From: Turnera subulata
Taxonomy: Eukaryota; Streptophyta; Magnoliopsida; Malpighiales; Passifloraceae
Direction: 5' to 3'
DNA length: 64,000 nucleotides
NCBI GenBank assembly: GCA_028386065.3
Contig: JAKUCV010000253.1
Location: 62,001-126,000 of the forward strand
The translations under genes and the position numbers were made by a program. Positions 47,619 to 58,478 of this stretch are shown in pieces (position 1 is the stretch's first letter; every line of letters starts with the position of its first letter). A model generated the notes under the pieces. It was not told where the DNA came from and did no database searches. It saw only the letters and a program-made list of their open reading frames with translations.

Positions 47619-48575
47619 CCAGATTGCTGACCTCGCATCGCCTATGGCTCAAGCGAAATGAGATATCCAGAACATATAGGGGGAGAAAGGTTGCCGCTAT
47701 GCCTTTTGACTAATGCTTACCTTTTTCAAGTGGATGTAGATAAATAATCTGCTCCTTTATGTCACTACGAAGCTTAGAGAATGTTCAGTGACCTAGTTGC
47801 TTTCAATGATTTTACTTTCTGCAATTTTGAATCCTTTCATTGGGAACCACTTTGTCGTGCGTTGTGGGAGGGAGTCTTCTATTATCATCCACTCCTGCAA
47901 TTTTGGGATGTTGATGCCCATAGATTGGAAATACGAAATATGATGAACGAGTTAGCCAAAGCTACAGTGCCAATTCCTCAGCCTCAATTTCGACAAAAAA
48001 AAAAAAGGAAAAATTCCTCAGCCAGGCCTCAGGGGCTCTACTTCTTCCCTCTTTGCCTGTCTCATATCTTGACAGCAAAACATATCTGTTATCACATCCT
48101 GAAGCTCAATGTGGCTTCTTCTAGATTCACCCTCCCCAGCAAGTTGTTATGTAATCAAGTTACTAATTCCTTTATTACAATTCACCTGCGAGTCCCGTCT
48201 CTTTTGGTCAAATGTCAAGGGTTGAGTCGAATAAGGGAAGGTTCACATATGCCTACCTACGTGCGTTTCAGGCTGCTGGATTTATTTCATAAAGATTATA
48301 ATATCTTATTAGATCTCCTCTTCTACTTGAGGAAAATAAAGAAAACCTTCTGCACTCGCAAACAACTATAGTAGATCTCCCTTGATTTTATCCGAGGAAC
48401 ATGAAAAAAAAAAAAAGAAGAAACGTTAGGGCATTACAAGAAAGCAACTTTGATTTTACTATACTAAAAGATTTAATTAAACAATAAGTAAATATAAACA
48501 ATAAAAATTGTCTCCTCAATTCATAAATTTACAAATAAAAAGCTGTATACCAAATAAATTATAAAAAACTAACAT
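47619..48575. other. 3' flank of IQM, no further gene
   Basis: It starts with the 3' untranslated region of IQM; no canonical AATAAA is close, although GATAAATAATC occurs near 47738. The open frame at 47781-48371 has an A12 run and no recognisable domain, so it is not called as a gene. From 48400 the DNA is AT-rich. Confidence 0.6.
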
Positions 48576-49365
48576 TGTTGTAAATAAATTATGGTGAATG
48601 TCACTATTACCATCCAGTAAAGCTCATTTTCACAGTATCTAAATTTACTCTCGGTAAATATTTTATCCCTAAACCTAACATCCAATTGGATTCATCTCAT
48701 AGGCCATTTACTCTCCATAATTCCTTTTGTCCTAACCTTAATACTATCTTCCTTTGCCTAATATCCTTTTGATTTTATCTTATTAAATTAATCATTCTCA
48801 TTTGTTTTTATCCTCTCATTTTCACCTATAAATCCCCCCTTCATTACCATACACACTTACACTTTTGATCTCCATAAACTCACTCTCTTCAAATTTTCAT
48901 ACACCTCTCTTCTTTTCTCCCTCCATCATTAGTATAATTACTCTCCATTTCTATTATTATTAAAGGTGTATCATTTCCCACAAAGTTGTATCATTACCTT
49001 GATAAAGTTTGATAAAGTTTATATTATTCCATTAAATAGTGAAATTCTCTCTCAATTTTATAAAACGTTATCAGCACGAGTCTCTATCATATTAAGGTAA
49101 TCATTTCTAAATCTTTTCTTATTACTACTTTAATCATTTCTATTATATATATATAGTATATATATAGCTGAAAGAATTATCGAGTAAGCGTATATACTAT
49201 ATAATTTCTATTATTATTTATCTTTATAATTTTTTTATGTTTTGTTGTTATTTTTTTCTGTTATAATGGCAAACCTTGCAAAGCTTGAGTTTGAGGCCCT
49301 AGATATTTCCGGAAGAAATTATCTATCATAGGTGCTAGATGCAGAAATGCATTTAGATGGTCAGG
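48576..49365 (+). mobile_element. Ty1/copia stub: LTR-like leader, PBS-like site and gag start
   Basis: A possible LTR starts TGTTGTAAATAAATTATGG at 48576. TTATCAGCACGAG at ~49068-49080 is the primer-binding-site-like word found in one group of plant copia elements. A gag start follows at 49266: MANLAKLEFEALDISGRNYL, then a stop where a tryptophan is normal, then VLDAEMHLDGQG. The element is cut off after about 33 codons at ~49365. LTR ends are not proven because no partner LTR is present. Confidence 0.6.
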
Positions 49366-50176
49366 GTCTGAGGCATGATATGTGTGCATGTCATATATTA
49401 ATTTGGAGCATAAAATATCCTTTTGGCCAAGTATTTAGTTAGAAACCATGCATTTTATTTACGGATTTTGCTTATTTTCTACTAGCATTATCTTCATTTA
49501 TTGATTCTTGCTTTCAGGTACCTTTTGATTCAAAATAGCCTGTTTCTTGCGGATTTCAAGCTCATTGTGGATTTCTGGAATGATTTGAGCTGATTTCAAG
49601 ATGTTATCCTAATGAAGAGTTTTCAACAGAGCCACTCTATTCAGACCCGCAGAACAGGAGTAGCTTTTATTATACAATTGCGCCAAATTTGGTGCTGCTA
49701 TTTAATAGGAGTTAATTCAAGTCACTGACTTGAATGGCACTTCTATAAAAGAAAAGAGACCTGTTGTGACTTAAAGAAGGAAAAGAATCCTAGAATAATA
49801 TTGATTCCTAGATTCTAGTTACCTTAGCTACATTCTAGGAATTAAAGCTAGGGTTCTCTTTGTGCTTAAAAGGAAGTCGGTTGCAGCATCTGGAGCCAGA
49901 GACTTGACGACAGCAACAGCATACTGAAGGCAGAGCTCCTCTTGTCAAAGTTTTGCTAGTTATTTTCTTTGGTTTGTAACATGAATTATTCCTCCACATT
50001 TGTTTGCTTTCTAGTTATGAACTAAACCTTCTTTTCTAGATCAAGAGGGATGTAGATACTCAACTTTTTTTATGATTTAATTACTCCTCCAATAGTTTCT
50101 CTCATTTGATTTCTTGAATGATTTATGTGTGATTTATCCAACTTTGAAGCTTGATCACCTTTGTTACTTGTCGTAG
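49366..50176 (+). other. Non-coding LTR-like fragment
   Basis: No coding frame. The segment contains AAAGAAAAGAGACC, CTTAAAAGGAAGTCGG and TATGAACTAAACCTTCTTTT blocks that look like the R/U5 part of a Ty3/gypsy LTR, but there is no second copy here. It ends exactly where a family A LTR begins (50177). Confidence 0.35.
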
Positions 50177-50557
50177 TGTGAATACCCAAATTTGACCCAC
50201 GAATATTTTACTAAGATTGGATTCCAAAACATGCTTAACTTAAGGTTAATGAGATGATTTAATTTTGAGTCAAGGCATGATAAGAATTTAATTTGGTAGA
50301 ATTAATGTATTTTGGTAAACTAAGCCTTTGTGCATCTAAACCTTAGGATTAATGGGACGATTTAATCTTAGGGTAAAACATGTAATAAGGTTTATTTATA
50401 TTAAAATACATTTCAATACATTGCTTGGGCTCTTTTAGTTATTTTTTAACCCAATTATATTGAGATGATTTATTTTTGAGTTAGGAATATATTTAAGGGT
50501 CCAAGTAAATGGACTTTCCAGAGTTTACCCAGCCATTAACACGTTTCTTGCAGGTTA
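50177..50557 (+). mobile_element. Truncated family A LTR (5' 380 bp)
   Basis: An intact 5' terminus TGTGAATACCCAAATTTGAC, matching 9022 onward, breaks off at GCAGGTTAATTTT where other copies continue into the GCTCTGATTTTC block. The Ty3/gypsy element follows directly. This gives the best-preserved start of the family in the window. Confidence 0.8.
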
Positions 50558-50656
50558 ATTTTCATACGCATTCAGCCTCAGCTCGTCCAGTTCATTGAGC
50601 TGCAACAACCTCTGCTCTCCCACAGCCTGTGTGTCAAAGTTTAGAGCCTTAACAGC

Positions 50657-51540
50657 CTAGTACGCCATATGTTCAAGTTCCACAGGTAGGTGGCAGGCTT
50701 TTTCAAAGACAAGGCGATATGGGGTGGTGCCAATGGGTGCCTTGTAGGCTGTGCGGTATGCCCAAAGAGCTTCATCAAGCTTTATCGCCCAATCTTTGCG
50801 TGATGGTCCCACTATTTTCTCCAAAATCTCCTTGATTTCTCTATTTGTCACCTCAACTTGGCCACTGGTTTGAGGATTATAGGGAGTGGCCAATTTGTTT
50901 CTGATTCCATATTTTCTCAAAGGAGCCTCAAATTGTCGGTTGCAAAAATGGGTACCTCCATCACTGATTATGGCTCTTGGGGTGCCAAATCGTGTGAAGA
51001 TGTTTTTCTTGAGGAATCGTGTCACTACCCTGACATCCTTAGTTGGGGAGGCAATGGCCTCAACCCGTTTGGAAACATAATCAACAACTACCAAGAAGTA
51101 GTTGTTCCCATGTGAACTCCAAAATGGTCCCATGAAATCAATCCCCCAAACATCAAAAAACTCCACTTTTAGTATGGCCTGTTGTGGCATTTCCTGCCTC
51201 TTTGAGATGTTCCCCGTGTGTTGGCATTCCTTGTAAGCTACCACCTAGTTGCGTGCATCCTTAAACAAGGTAGGCCAATATAAGCCAGCTTGTAAGACCG
51301 TGCAGGCTGTTCTGGTTGCGCCATGATGTCCTCCATATTGTGCATTGTGGAAACTGTGCAGGACTTGTACCACCTCTTCTTCAGGAATGCATCTTGTGAT
51401 TATTCCATCTCCACACCTTCTGAACAACAAGGGCTCATCCTAGAGGTAGTTCTTCACATCAGAGAAGAACTTCTTCCGCTGTGAATAGATCAGGTCAGGT
51501 GGAAGGGCTCCACGGGCTGGGAAATTAACAATTTTTGCAT
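50657..51540 (-). pseudogene. Ty3/gypsy integrase
   Basis: The frame 51244-50657 is open for 195 codons and keeps a D, D, E series: [22 protein letters not shown] and [14 protein letters not shown], then [20 protein letters not shown] and [11 protein letters not shown]. Upstream (51430-51245) is the zinc-binding part with HNAQYGGHHGATRT and GLYWPTLFKDARN; a stop separates the two, and the expected first cysteine of the CxxC pair is replaced (AYKECQHTG). Catalytic residues therefore outlive the zinc finger. Confidence 0.9.
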
Positions 51541-51541
51541 A

Positions 51542-52597
51542 CTACAGCAAGAGCCTGTGAGTGACACTGTGGATTGTTGCGATAAGGCTGTCATCTGTGA
51601 GGTGATCATCAATTGGCAGGTTCTCCATAGGCAGGTGTTTTGGAGGCAATCTGGACAGGTGGTCAGCCACCACATTCTCTGCACCCTTGTTGTCCCGAAT
51701 CTCTAAGTCAAATCCTTGAAGTTGAAGGATCCACCTTAGAAGTCTTGGCTTGGTTTCCTTCTTTGTCAATAAGTACTTCAGGGCTGAGTGGTCAGTGTGT
51801 ATGATGACCTTGGAGCCTAGCAAGTATGCTCAAAATTTGCCAATGGCAAAGACTACTGCCAAAAGTTCCTTTTCTGTTGTGGCATAGTTGACTTGTGCAT
51901 CGTCCAGAGTACGGCTTGCATAATAGATAGCATGAAGATTGTTGTCCTTCCTCTGTCCTAGCACAACCCCTACAGCATGGTCACTGGCATCACATATGAT
52001 CTCAAAGCGTTGACTCCAATCTGGGGGCTGAATGATTGGGGTTGTGGTCAATGAGGTTTTAATCCTATAAAAAGCATCTAAACAAGATTCATTAAATACA
52101 AACTCGGCATTCTTACTAAGGAGATTCGTCAAAGGTTTTGTAATTTTTGAGAAATCTTTAATAAAGCGCCTAACAAAACCTGCATGGCCAAGAAAAGCTC
52201 GAATTGCCTTAACAGAATTTGAAGGTGGAAGTTTTTCAATTATATTAATTTTAGCTTGGTCTACCTCAATACCTCGCCTTGAAATCTTGTGTCCAAGAAC
52301 AATACCTTCAGTCACTATGAAATGGCATTTTTCCCAATTGAGCACTAGGTTAGCAGCCTCATACCGTTCCAGCACTGTTTCAAGGTTAGCCAAACAAATA
52401 TCGAAGGAAGTGCCATAAACAGAGAAATCATCCATGAATACCTCCATTATATGCTCGATCAGGTCATGGAATATGGACATCATGCAGCGCTGAAAAGTCG
52501 CAGGGGCGTTGCACAAACCAAATGGCATGCACCTATATGCAAATATGCCATAGAGGCATGTGAATGTTGTTTTCTCCTGATCACTTGGGTGGATTGG
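51542..52597 (-). pseudogene. Ty3/gypsy reverse transcriptase (palm) and RNase H
   Basis: From the insertion point: HPSDQEKTTFTC, AYRCMPFGLCNAPATFQRCM, the catalytic FMDD (52427-52438, MEVFMDDFSVYG), GHKISRRGIEVDQAK, FLGHAGFVRRFI, then RNase H with FEIICDASDHAVG and YATTEKELLAVVFA. A TGA replaces the usual arginine after AIGKF (~51828); the frame goes on with [18 protein letters not shown] and [12 protein letters not shown]. The N-terminal half of RT is on the other side of 52598-56403. Confidence 0.9.
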
Positions 52598-55500
52598 TGT
52601 AACGCCCCGAATTTTCGGTATTTGATTTATGGAAATTTTTCGGAATTTTTGGAATTTAATTTCTAATTTTACCCTTGCGGAATTCCCGTGAGTTTTTGGT
52701 CATTAAAATTAATTTATTTTTTTTCTTGGAAATATTAATATCAAGTTTGAGTTGTTCGTTGTTCGGGTTTTGTTGGAGCAAAACGTGATTCGGTGTGAAA
52801 TGCGGGGTTTATATAAGTTTTGATTAAAACTACGTCGTTTAGGTGACAAGCTGGTCAAGAACAAAAAAAATAAAAAAAAATTTGATAAGCTGGCGTGTTG
52901 ACTAGCTAAATGGGTTGACCATGCTCAAGACCAAAACGACGTCGTTTTGGTCTGAGCTGGCCAAAACCCTAACCTCTCTTTTTCTTTTCTTTTTCTCTCT
53001 CACACTCCTCTTCCCCATTTCGGTCGTCCCACCTTTCTCTCCTCTCTCTCCACTTTCACTTTTTCTTTTACTCTCTGGTGACAACTCGATACCTCTTTGC
53101 TATCTTCACTTTTTTTCTCTTCTCCCCTCCCCCTTTGGTTGCCCTATATTTCGCTGCCATCGTTCCTGCATCGAAGGGAGGAAGAAGGGACGTGGGGAGT
53201 TGTCGCGCGACGGGTATCTATGCTTGGACCCGAGGAGGCGATGAGGATTCTCCGTCGCTGCTCTTCGCATCACCGTTGAAGGGTAAGGAACGCCGACATG
53301 CCTTCCTTCTCCTTCTTCCCTCTTCACTGCTGTTAACTCTTTTCTTCTTCGATTTGTTGTTGGGTTTCCGGTGGCGGGTCGCGGGACATGTTGTTCTGGC
53401 TCGGTGGTTTGGCTGTGTTTGGGTTGGTGGCCGAGACCTTGGTAGAAAATTCCAGGTAGTGGGTTGCAAAGCTTGGAATCGTGGTTCACTCGGGTTGAGG
53501 TCTTCGAGTTTTGGTTCTGTTCAATAGTTCGGGCGGATTTAGTTTTGGACAGTGTGGCTTCCTGATTTCAGTAAGTGCTCCAACATCCTTGGCTTAAGAA
53601 TTCTAGATGAAATTGTGCTTGAGCAGAGTGTTTGGGTAACTCTGATTTATGTTTGCTGCTCGGGTAGTATGGAGTTGAATTTGGTTCTTGTACTTTAGTG
53701 GCTTTTGTTGGAATTCAAGGCCTTGGGTCTGGTCCTGTACGGGAAATGATTTAATTTTCCCATTAAGGTTCCAGTAACCATAAAACGCCTATGATTTCAT
53801 ATTTAAGTTCTGCGGGTATTTATTTATTAAGCCAATTATCTAGTTGGGAGTTTCTGGGCATATGTATTGTTGGAAACTTAAATTGAGACTAGTTGTTGTA
53901 TTCCATTTTGGCACTAAATGACAGGATGGGATAGCGTTTCTGGAACATTTAATATACTAGAAAATTGAGATTTTAACATACTAGAAATTATGATAATGGC
54001 TTTTGGGCAGGTCCAAACTAACTGCTAGAAGTCAAGGTGGATAAAGTTCTATATTTAATGGGGTGTGTTACTAGGTTTTGGAAATGCTTTATTAAAAATC
54101 AAGTTTCTTAAATGCCTTTCTTAGAATCGTTAAGTAATTCACTTTGTGACTTTAAAGACCATACCTAAATTGAGGAATGGGGCTTTGTTTCTAAAGGCCA
54201 ACTTGAATAGCATGACGATGACCTTGGTTTATAAAAACGTGTTGTATTATATATATGTAGAAAAGAGGGTTTTTACTAAGATAAACGGACTTGGACTTTA
54301 CTACTTGCAAAACGCGCCTAGTCACTATCTTGTATATATATATATATGTGCAATAAATGTTATGTTATGTCTGCGTGCTTTACGTGATATATGTGTGTCT
54401 GTGTTTAGGCACTAGTGATACCTTAGGAGCGGTTGGGTTTGAACTTAAGACATGATCGGACTGTTGGTTTCTGAACATTAATATGACCCAGGTGAGGACA
54501 TATAAACCTTTGTATGCATACTACCTACAATTCTCGGTTATTTGTTATGGTTCATTAAGTGATAACATTTGTTTGGCATTTAAAGCTGTATGTGTGTATG
54601 CCTGTTGTGTTGATGTTGTTGCACGGTGTTATGTTGATGATACCTATGATCTGGTGTGCCTAATTATGTGACTTGTTGTCTGATGTGATATATTGTGTCT
54701 GTCGAGCATGACTTGTTTTCTTATGTTAAATAACATGAGATATAGATTTGTGGTTTGTGTGGTGATTTGTGGGCCGGAGGCCTTGACTTGAGAACAAAAT
54801 GTTAAATCCACATAACCCTGGATAAACAGAACGTATGGCACACATAACTCATTAAGCATAACTGAGAATAATGTACTCTAAAAACATACTACTGTGGGGC
54901 TGTTGACCGGTTGGTTCGAGCGGGAAGTGATACCCCTCGGGATTTCATGCGGGATAGCATGGTATATGCGGTTTAGCATATGGGTCTGCGATGACCTGTT
55001 CTGCATCCCTCTTTCTATCTCCCCCTTTCTACCTCCCTCTTTCTCTTTGTCTGTCTCTCTCTATCTCAGTGATGGTATTGGGCTTTTGCCCTGATTATAT
55101 TGGTTTATACCCTGGTTGTCTCATGAGACGGGACTGAGCTCGACGCACACAGTAGAGGGCCCTAATAAAATATACAACCCAAATAACAATAAAGTACAAC
55201 GACAATAAGATGATAAAAGACAAGTGATGGTTTGGAGTCTGTTCATGACTTGTGATATGCATTGTGACTTGTTTGTGCACTATGATTGCTACTGCTTGAT
55301 GCCGGTATTTGTGGTTGATTTTTATTTGTATACTATGGTTTATTTGTTTGCGGTGAGACAGTGGTTGGTCTCACCCCCTCACAGACTTTATGCAGGTTGA
55401 CTGATCGATGATCAGGAGTGCATATCAGCAGGTGGCGGTGCTTTCCTCCTCGGGTCGGATCCATAGAGTTCATTGTATACACGTTATATATGTTTTATCT

Positions 55501-55647
55501 TCCGCTGCATATTCGTTGTTATTTAATTTATTGTATAATTGTACATTGATTATGTTGTTTGTATCGTATCCCGGGTAGAAAGGGCAATTTGGTCTTTTCA
55601 CATGTTTAAATTAATTTAATTGGATATTTTGGGATACGGGCGTTTCA
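52598..55647 (+). mobile_element. 3-kb LTR (Tekay/Del-like), inserted in the Cassandra-type TRIM
   Basis: It starts TGTAACGCCCCGAATTTTCGG-like at 52598 and ends ACGGGCGTTTCA at 55647. A TATATAAG box lies at 52810-52817, then a pyrimidine-rich leader region. No retrotransposon genes inside, so a solo LTR. The long LTR with CGCCCCG start and CGGGCGTTTCA end suggests chromovirus-like Ty3/gypsy (inference). GTATA follows its right end and also occurs at the matching place in the intact TRIM LTR (56216-56220), but the left TSD is missing. Confidence 0.75.
52810..52817 (+). promoter_or_regulatory. LTR TATA box
   Basis: TATATAAG in the 3-kb LTR; supports plus orientation. Confidence 0.45.
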
Positions 55648-56403
55648 GTATAATTACGAAATCACTCCAACTATGCAGCCTCATCCCTACACAGTCTTAG
55701 GATCTCTCATATTCCGGTGTGGATTCGGTTCATTCATGTGCCCCTCTATCTAAAGCCTGCTGGAAGCCGCTCCTCATCCATGCTCATTCCGGCACCGGGG
55801 TACACTTCCCGGCCTCATAGACCCTGGGGTGTCATAGGCCCACCAGCTTCCGCTAGGTTAGTCCCCGAACCTGCACCGTACTAGAGGAGTCCTGGAGCTC
55901 CGCTACCAACTGTAACGTCCCGACTTGTCGACTGTCACTACAGACCAACACGGGACCTTTCCAACATGCTTTGTCCTCACTTGCATGTTTCCAGGGAAAA
56001 TTTCCCAGGACGTCACCCATCCTAGAATTGCTCTAAGTCAAGCATGTTTAACTTTGGAATTTTTCTAGAAAAAGCGCCGAAAAGGTAGGTGCACCTTGTT
56101 GATATAGTTAGTAACCGTCAAACCCTTTAAGCTATTCTCAATTGTACAGTCCCATACCTATACAACCTCGAAATCACTTCATTTGAGCTATTCTTAATTA
56201 TACAGTCCCATACCCGTATAATTACGAAATCGCTCCAACTGTGCAGCCCCATCCCTACACAGTCTCAAGATCTCTCCTATTCTGGTGTGGATTCGGTTCA
56301 TTCATGTGCCCCTCCGTCTAAAGCCTGCTGGAGGCCGCTCCTTATCCATGCTCGTTCCGGCACCGGCGTACACTTCCCGGCCTCATAGACCCTGGGTGTC
56401 ACA
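55648..56403 (-). mobile_element. Cassandra-type TRIM with 5S rRNA-like LTR
   Basis: Minus orientation. The complete 5' LTR is 55911-56403 (TGTGACACCCAGGG ... CGGGACGTTACA, 493 bp), the primer-binding site GTTGGTAGCGGAGC adjoins it, the internal part is only 74 bp (55837-55910), and the partial 3' LTR is 55648-55836. The LTR holds a 5S rRNA-related block at about 56002-56070 (minus strand: GGATGGGTGACG, then AAGTTAAACATGCTTG), the defining trait of Cassandra elements. ATTGG TSDs (52593-52597, 56404-56408) bracket the composite. The left part of the 3' LTR has been replaced by the 3-kb LTR. Confidence 0.8.
56002..56070 (-). other. 5S rRNA-like domain of the TRIM LTR
   Basis: On the minus strand CTAGGATGGGTGACG matches the C box region of 5S rRNA (GGATGGGTGACC), and AAGTTAAACATGCTTG matches the A box region (AAGTTAAGCGTGCTTG). 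Substitutions are numerous, so independent pol III activity is doubtful. Not an rRNA gene. Confidence 0.7.
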
Positions 56404-56631
56404 ATTGGAATCTGGAAGAATCCGGAATATCCATCCAAGAAGCAAAAATGTGTATACTTGGCTAATCACTCCATCCTGTGACAGTGAATGGCAAAGGGAA
56501 ATGATCCTTCCTAGTGGACTTGTTGAGTTTCCTATAATCTATGCACATTCTCCATCCTGTGACAGTCCTAGTTGGTATGAGTTCCTCTTTTTCATTTTTC
56601 TCTACTGTCATTCCTCGCTTCTTAGGAACTA
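56404..56631 (-). pseudogene. Ty3/gypsy RT middle fragment with duplicated 17-mer
   Basis: Between two insertions the minus strand reads VPKKRGM, LIPTRTVTGWRMCIDYRKLN, TRKDHFPLPF, then a disrupted stretch and CFLDGYSG. Where IDQMLERLA is normal, a copy of ACTGTCACAGGATGGAG from ~80 bp upstream has replaced it and shifted the frame. The segment joins exactly to 52597 when the TRIM is removed (FFQIP/IHPSDQ) and to 58479 when the solo LTR is removed (VHVV/PKK). Confidence 0.88.
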
Positions 56632-58473
56632 TGATGCGTTATTTTTAGGTGTGACTTTTCAAATTTATAATTCTTGATCAATTCACAACACGACACACAA
56701 ATAACTCACGAGTAAACGCAACGATTATTAACTGCAAGCGCACAATGTACTATATAGTGTAGTAGTCTAATGAAGGTCGATCCACGGAACAAGGGAAATA
56801 AGTACTATCTAAGTAACAACTTATGAATATCTAGGCAAATCAATTAAAAGATGGTGTAGGTAATGTCGACTAGGCTAGAAGAAAAAGAAATAAATTTGCA
56901 AACTTAATCTAAAGTGAAGTTCTATCAATATCTAAAGCAATCTAGGAAATCAGGGTTCGCACAATTACTTTCTAGGTTTATTATTCATAGAGTCGATATT
57001 TATTATTGATGTGTGATTGTGGGCAATTGTTTCTAATATCTTAGTCCTCAGCTCTCGCATGTTGAATCAAGTATTCAACAAAGATTACTACCTAGCTCTC
57101 GCATAGCCTAGTATCAATACTAAACTCATTAAGCATAAAACAATCAATCAACCCCTAAGAAACTATCAGCTCTCGCATATTTTAGCATCAATCAATCTAT
57201 GTTCTTCTAGGTATCATCATATAAATCACGCAGCTCTCGCATGTTGCAATCAATAAGAATCAATCCAAAGTAGATAATAAATTCGGCACACATAGATTGA
57301 ACAATCAACACAATCAATTGAATAAACATCAATCCATAGATAATAAAACCATAGAAGTAATAGGCTACATCCCTAATCCTAGATTACAGAATTAGTTCCT
57401 CATAATAAAATAGCAAATCATCAAAATCTCACAAGAATTCATCAAGTAAACAATTTAACAGAAAGAAAAACGAAAAGAAGAGAAAGTAGGGAAGTCGAGT
57501 AGCCGATTTGTGTTGGTGATGAAGGCGTCGACTTGTGCTCCTCTTGGTGTCGATTTCTGCTGCAATTGGACTGGTGATTCTGTGACTTTAAACCTTCAAT
57601 TCTTGCTGGAAAAATGTTGAATAGTTGTGGGGAATAACCTTTGAAATTGGATGAAAAATTCGACACCACCTAGAGGATCCAAAAGAGTAGAAAACCCTAA
57701 CCCTACTAGTGTGTGTAACCTAATAACTGACCAATTCGGTAGAGCTTCGCCCTCTGACTTCTGCCTCCTGAATATATCGACCTAGGGGGTCCTTTTATAC
57801 TGACTTTAGCTGCTGGAAGTCAGTGGGGCTCTCCTTCATTGAATGGAAATTGAATTCTTGACTTGCACTCCAAGTTGGACTTTTGCCTGTTTTCTAACCC
57901 AAAAGGTGCATGCCACTTAACTCCTATAAGACGTCCAAGCTGGGTGTTGGGCTCTTCTATAAATTTCTAGATAATTCTCTCGGCTTTCTTTTCATAAAAA
58001 GAACTCTTCAATTGGACTTCTTTAGCTCAAGATATTGCCGAAACACTGGGCCTGGTTCGGCACAGAAAATCTGCATCCTAGGATAGATTAAAATAATTAC
58101 TGCTCCATGTAGACACGTTCAAAAATTATGAAATTTAATCCATAGAAAGCTCTGGAAGTCTAGTTTTTTCTCCAATTAGTCTCACTTAATTTCTATGTCT
58201 AGAACTCCAGAAATCTCCAAAATAGTCGGCTATGCTCATTGCAGAAAGTTCCAAAATTGGGCCTCGTTTCCAAACTTGGCTAAAAAGCTTCCATTCTTCA
58301 ATAAAAATGATAAATTCCTGATAAAAATACTTAATCAGAAAAATTGAAGTACTAATTGACACAATGCATGAAAATACACAATAATATAGTAATTATACAC
58401 ATAATCGATCAAGAATACATAGAAAAAGCCATTCAAAATCATCATAAAAACACTTAACATTTAGATGTTATCA
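56632..58473 (-). mobile_element. Solo LTR in the gypsy RT, TSD AACTA
   Basis: TGATGCGTTATTTTTAGG at 56632 and CATTTAGATGTTATCA at 58473, bracketed by AACTA at 56627-56631 and 58474-58478. TATAAAAGG on the minus strand at ~57790-57800 gives the orientation. The block with CAGCTCTCGCAT repeated several times (57050-57245) is a feature of this LTR. 1842 bp and no genes. A block near its minus-strand 3' end (GCAAGCGCACAATG, GTAGTAGTCTAATG) resembles the same region of the host LTR at 61450-61520, so a related lineage is likely. Confidence 0.85.
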
Positions 58474-58478
58474 AACTA

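Noticed and set aside
47781..48371. 196-codon open frame after the IQM gene
   Set aside because: It contains an A12 run, has no domain, and follows directly on the IQM 3' untranslated region; more likely chance.
52915..53527. Overlapping open frames up to 149 codons on both strands
   Set aside because: They lie in the pyrimidine-rich leader of a solo LTR; low-complexity composition keeps several frames open at once.
53078..55647. TRIM or host promoter reading through 53 kb
   Set aside because: The segment is bounded by TG...CA ends and has a single TATA box of LTR type; no exon signals.
57050..57245. CRISPR-like array of CAGCTCTCGCAT
   Set aside because: Repeat is short and imperfectly spaced, inside an LTR bounded by a TSD in a plant genome.
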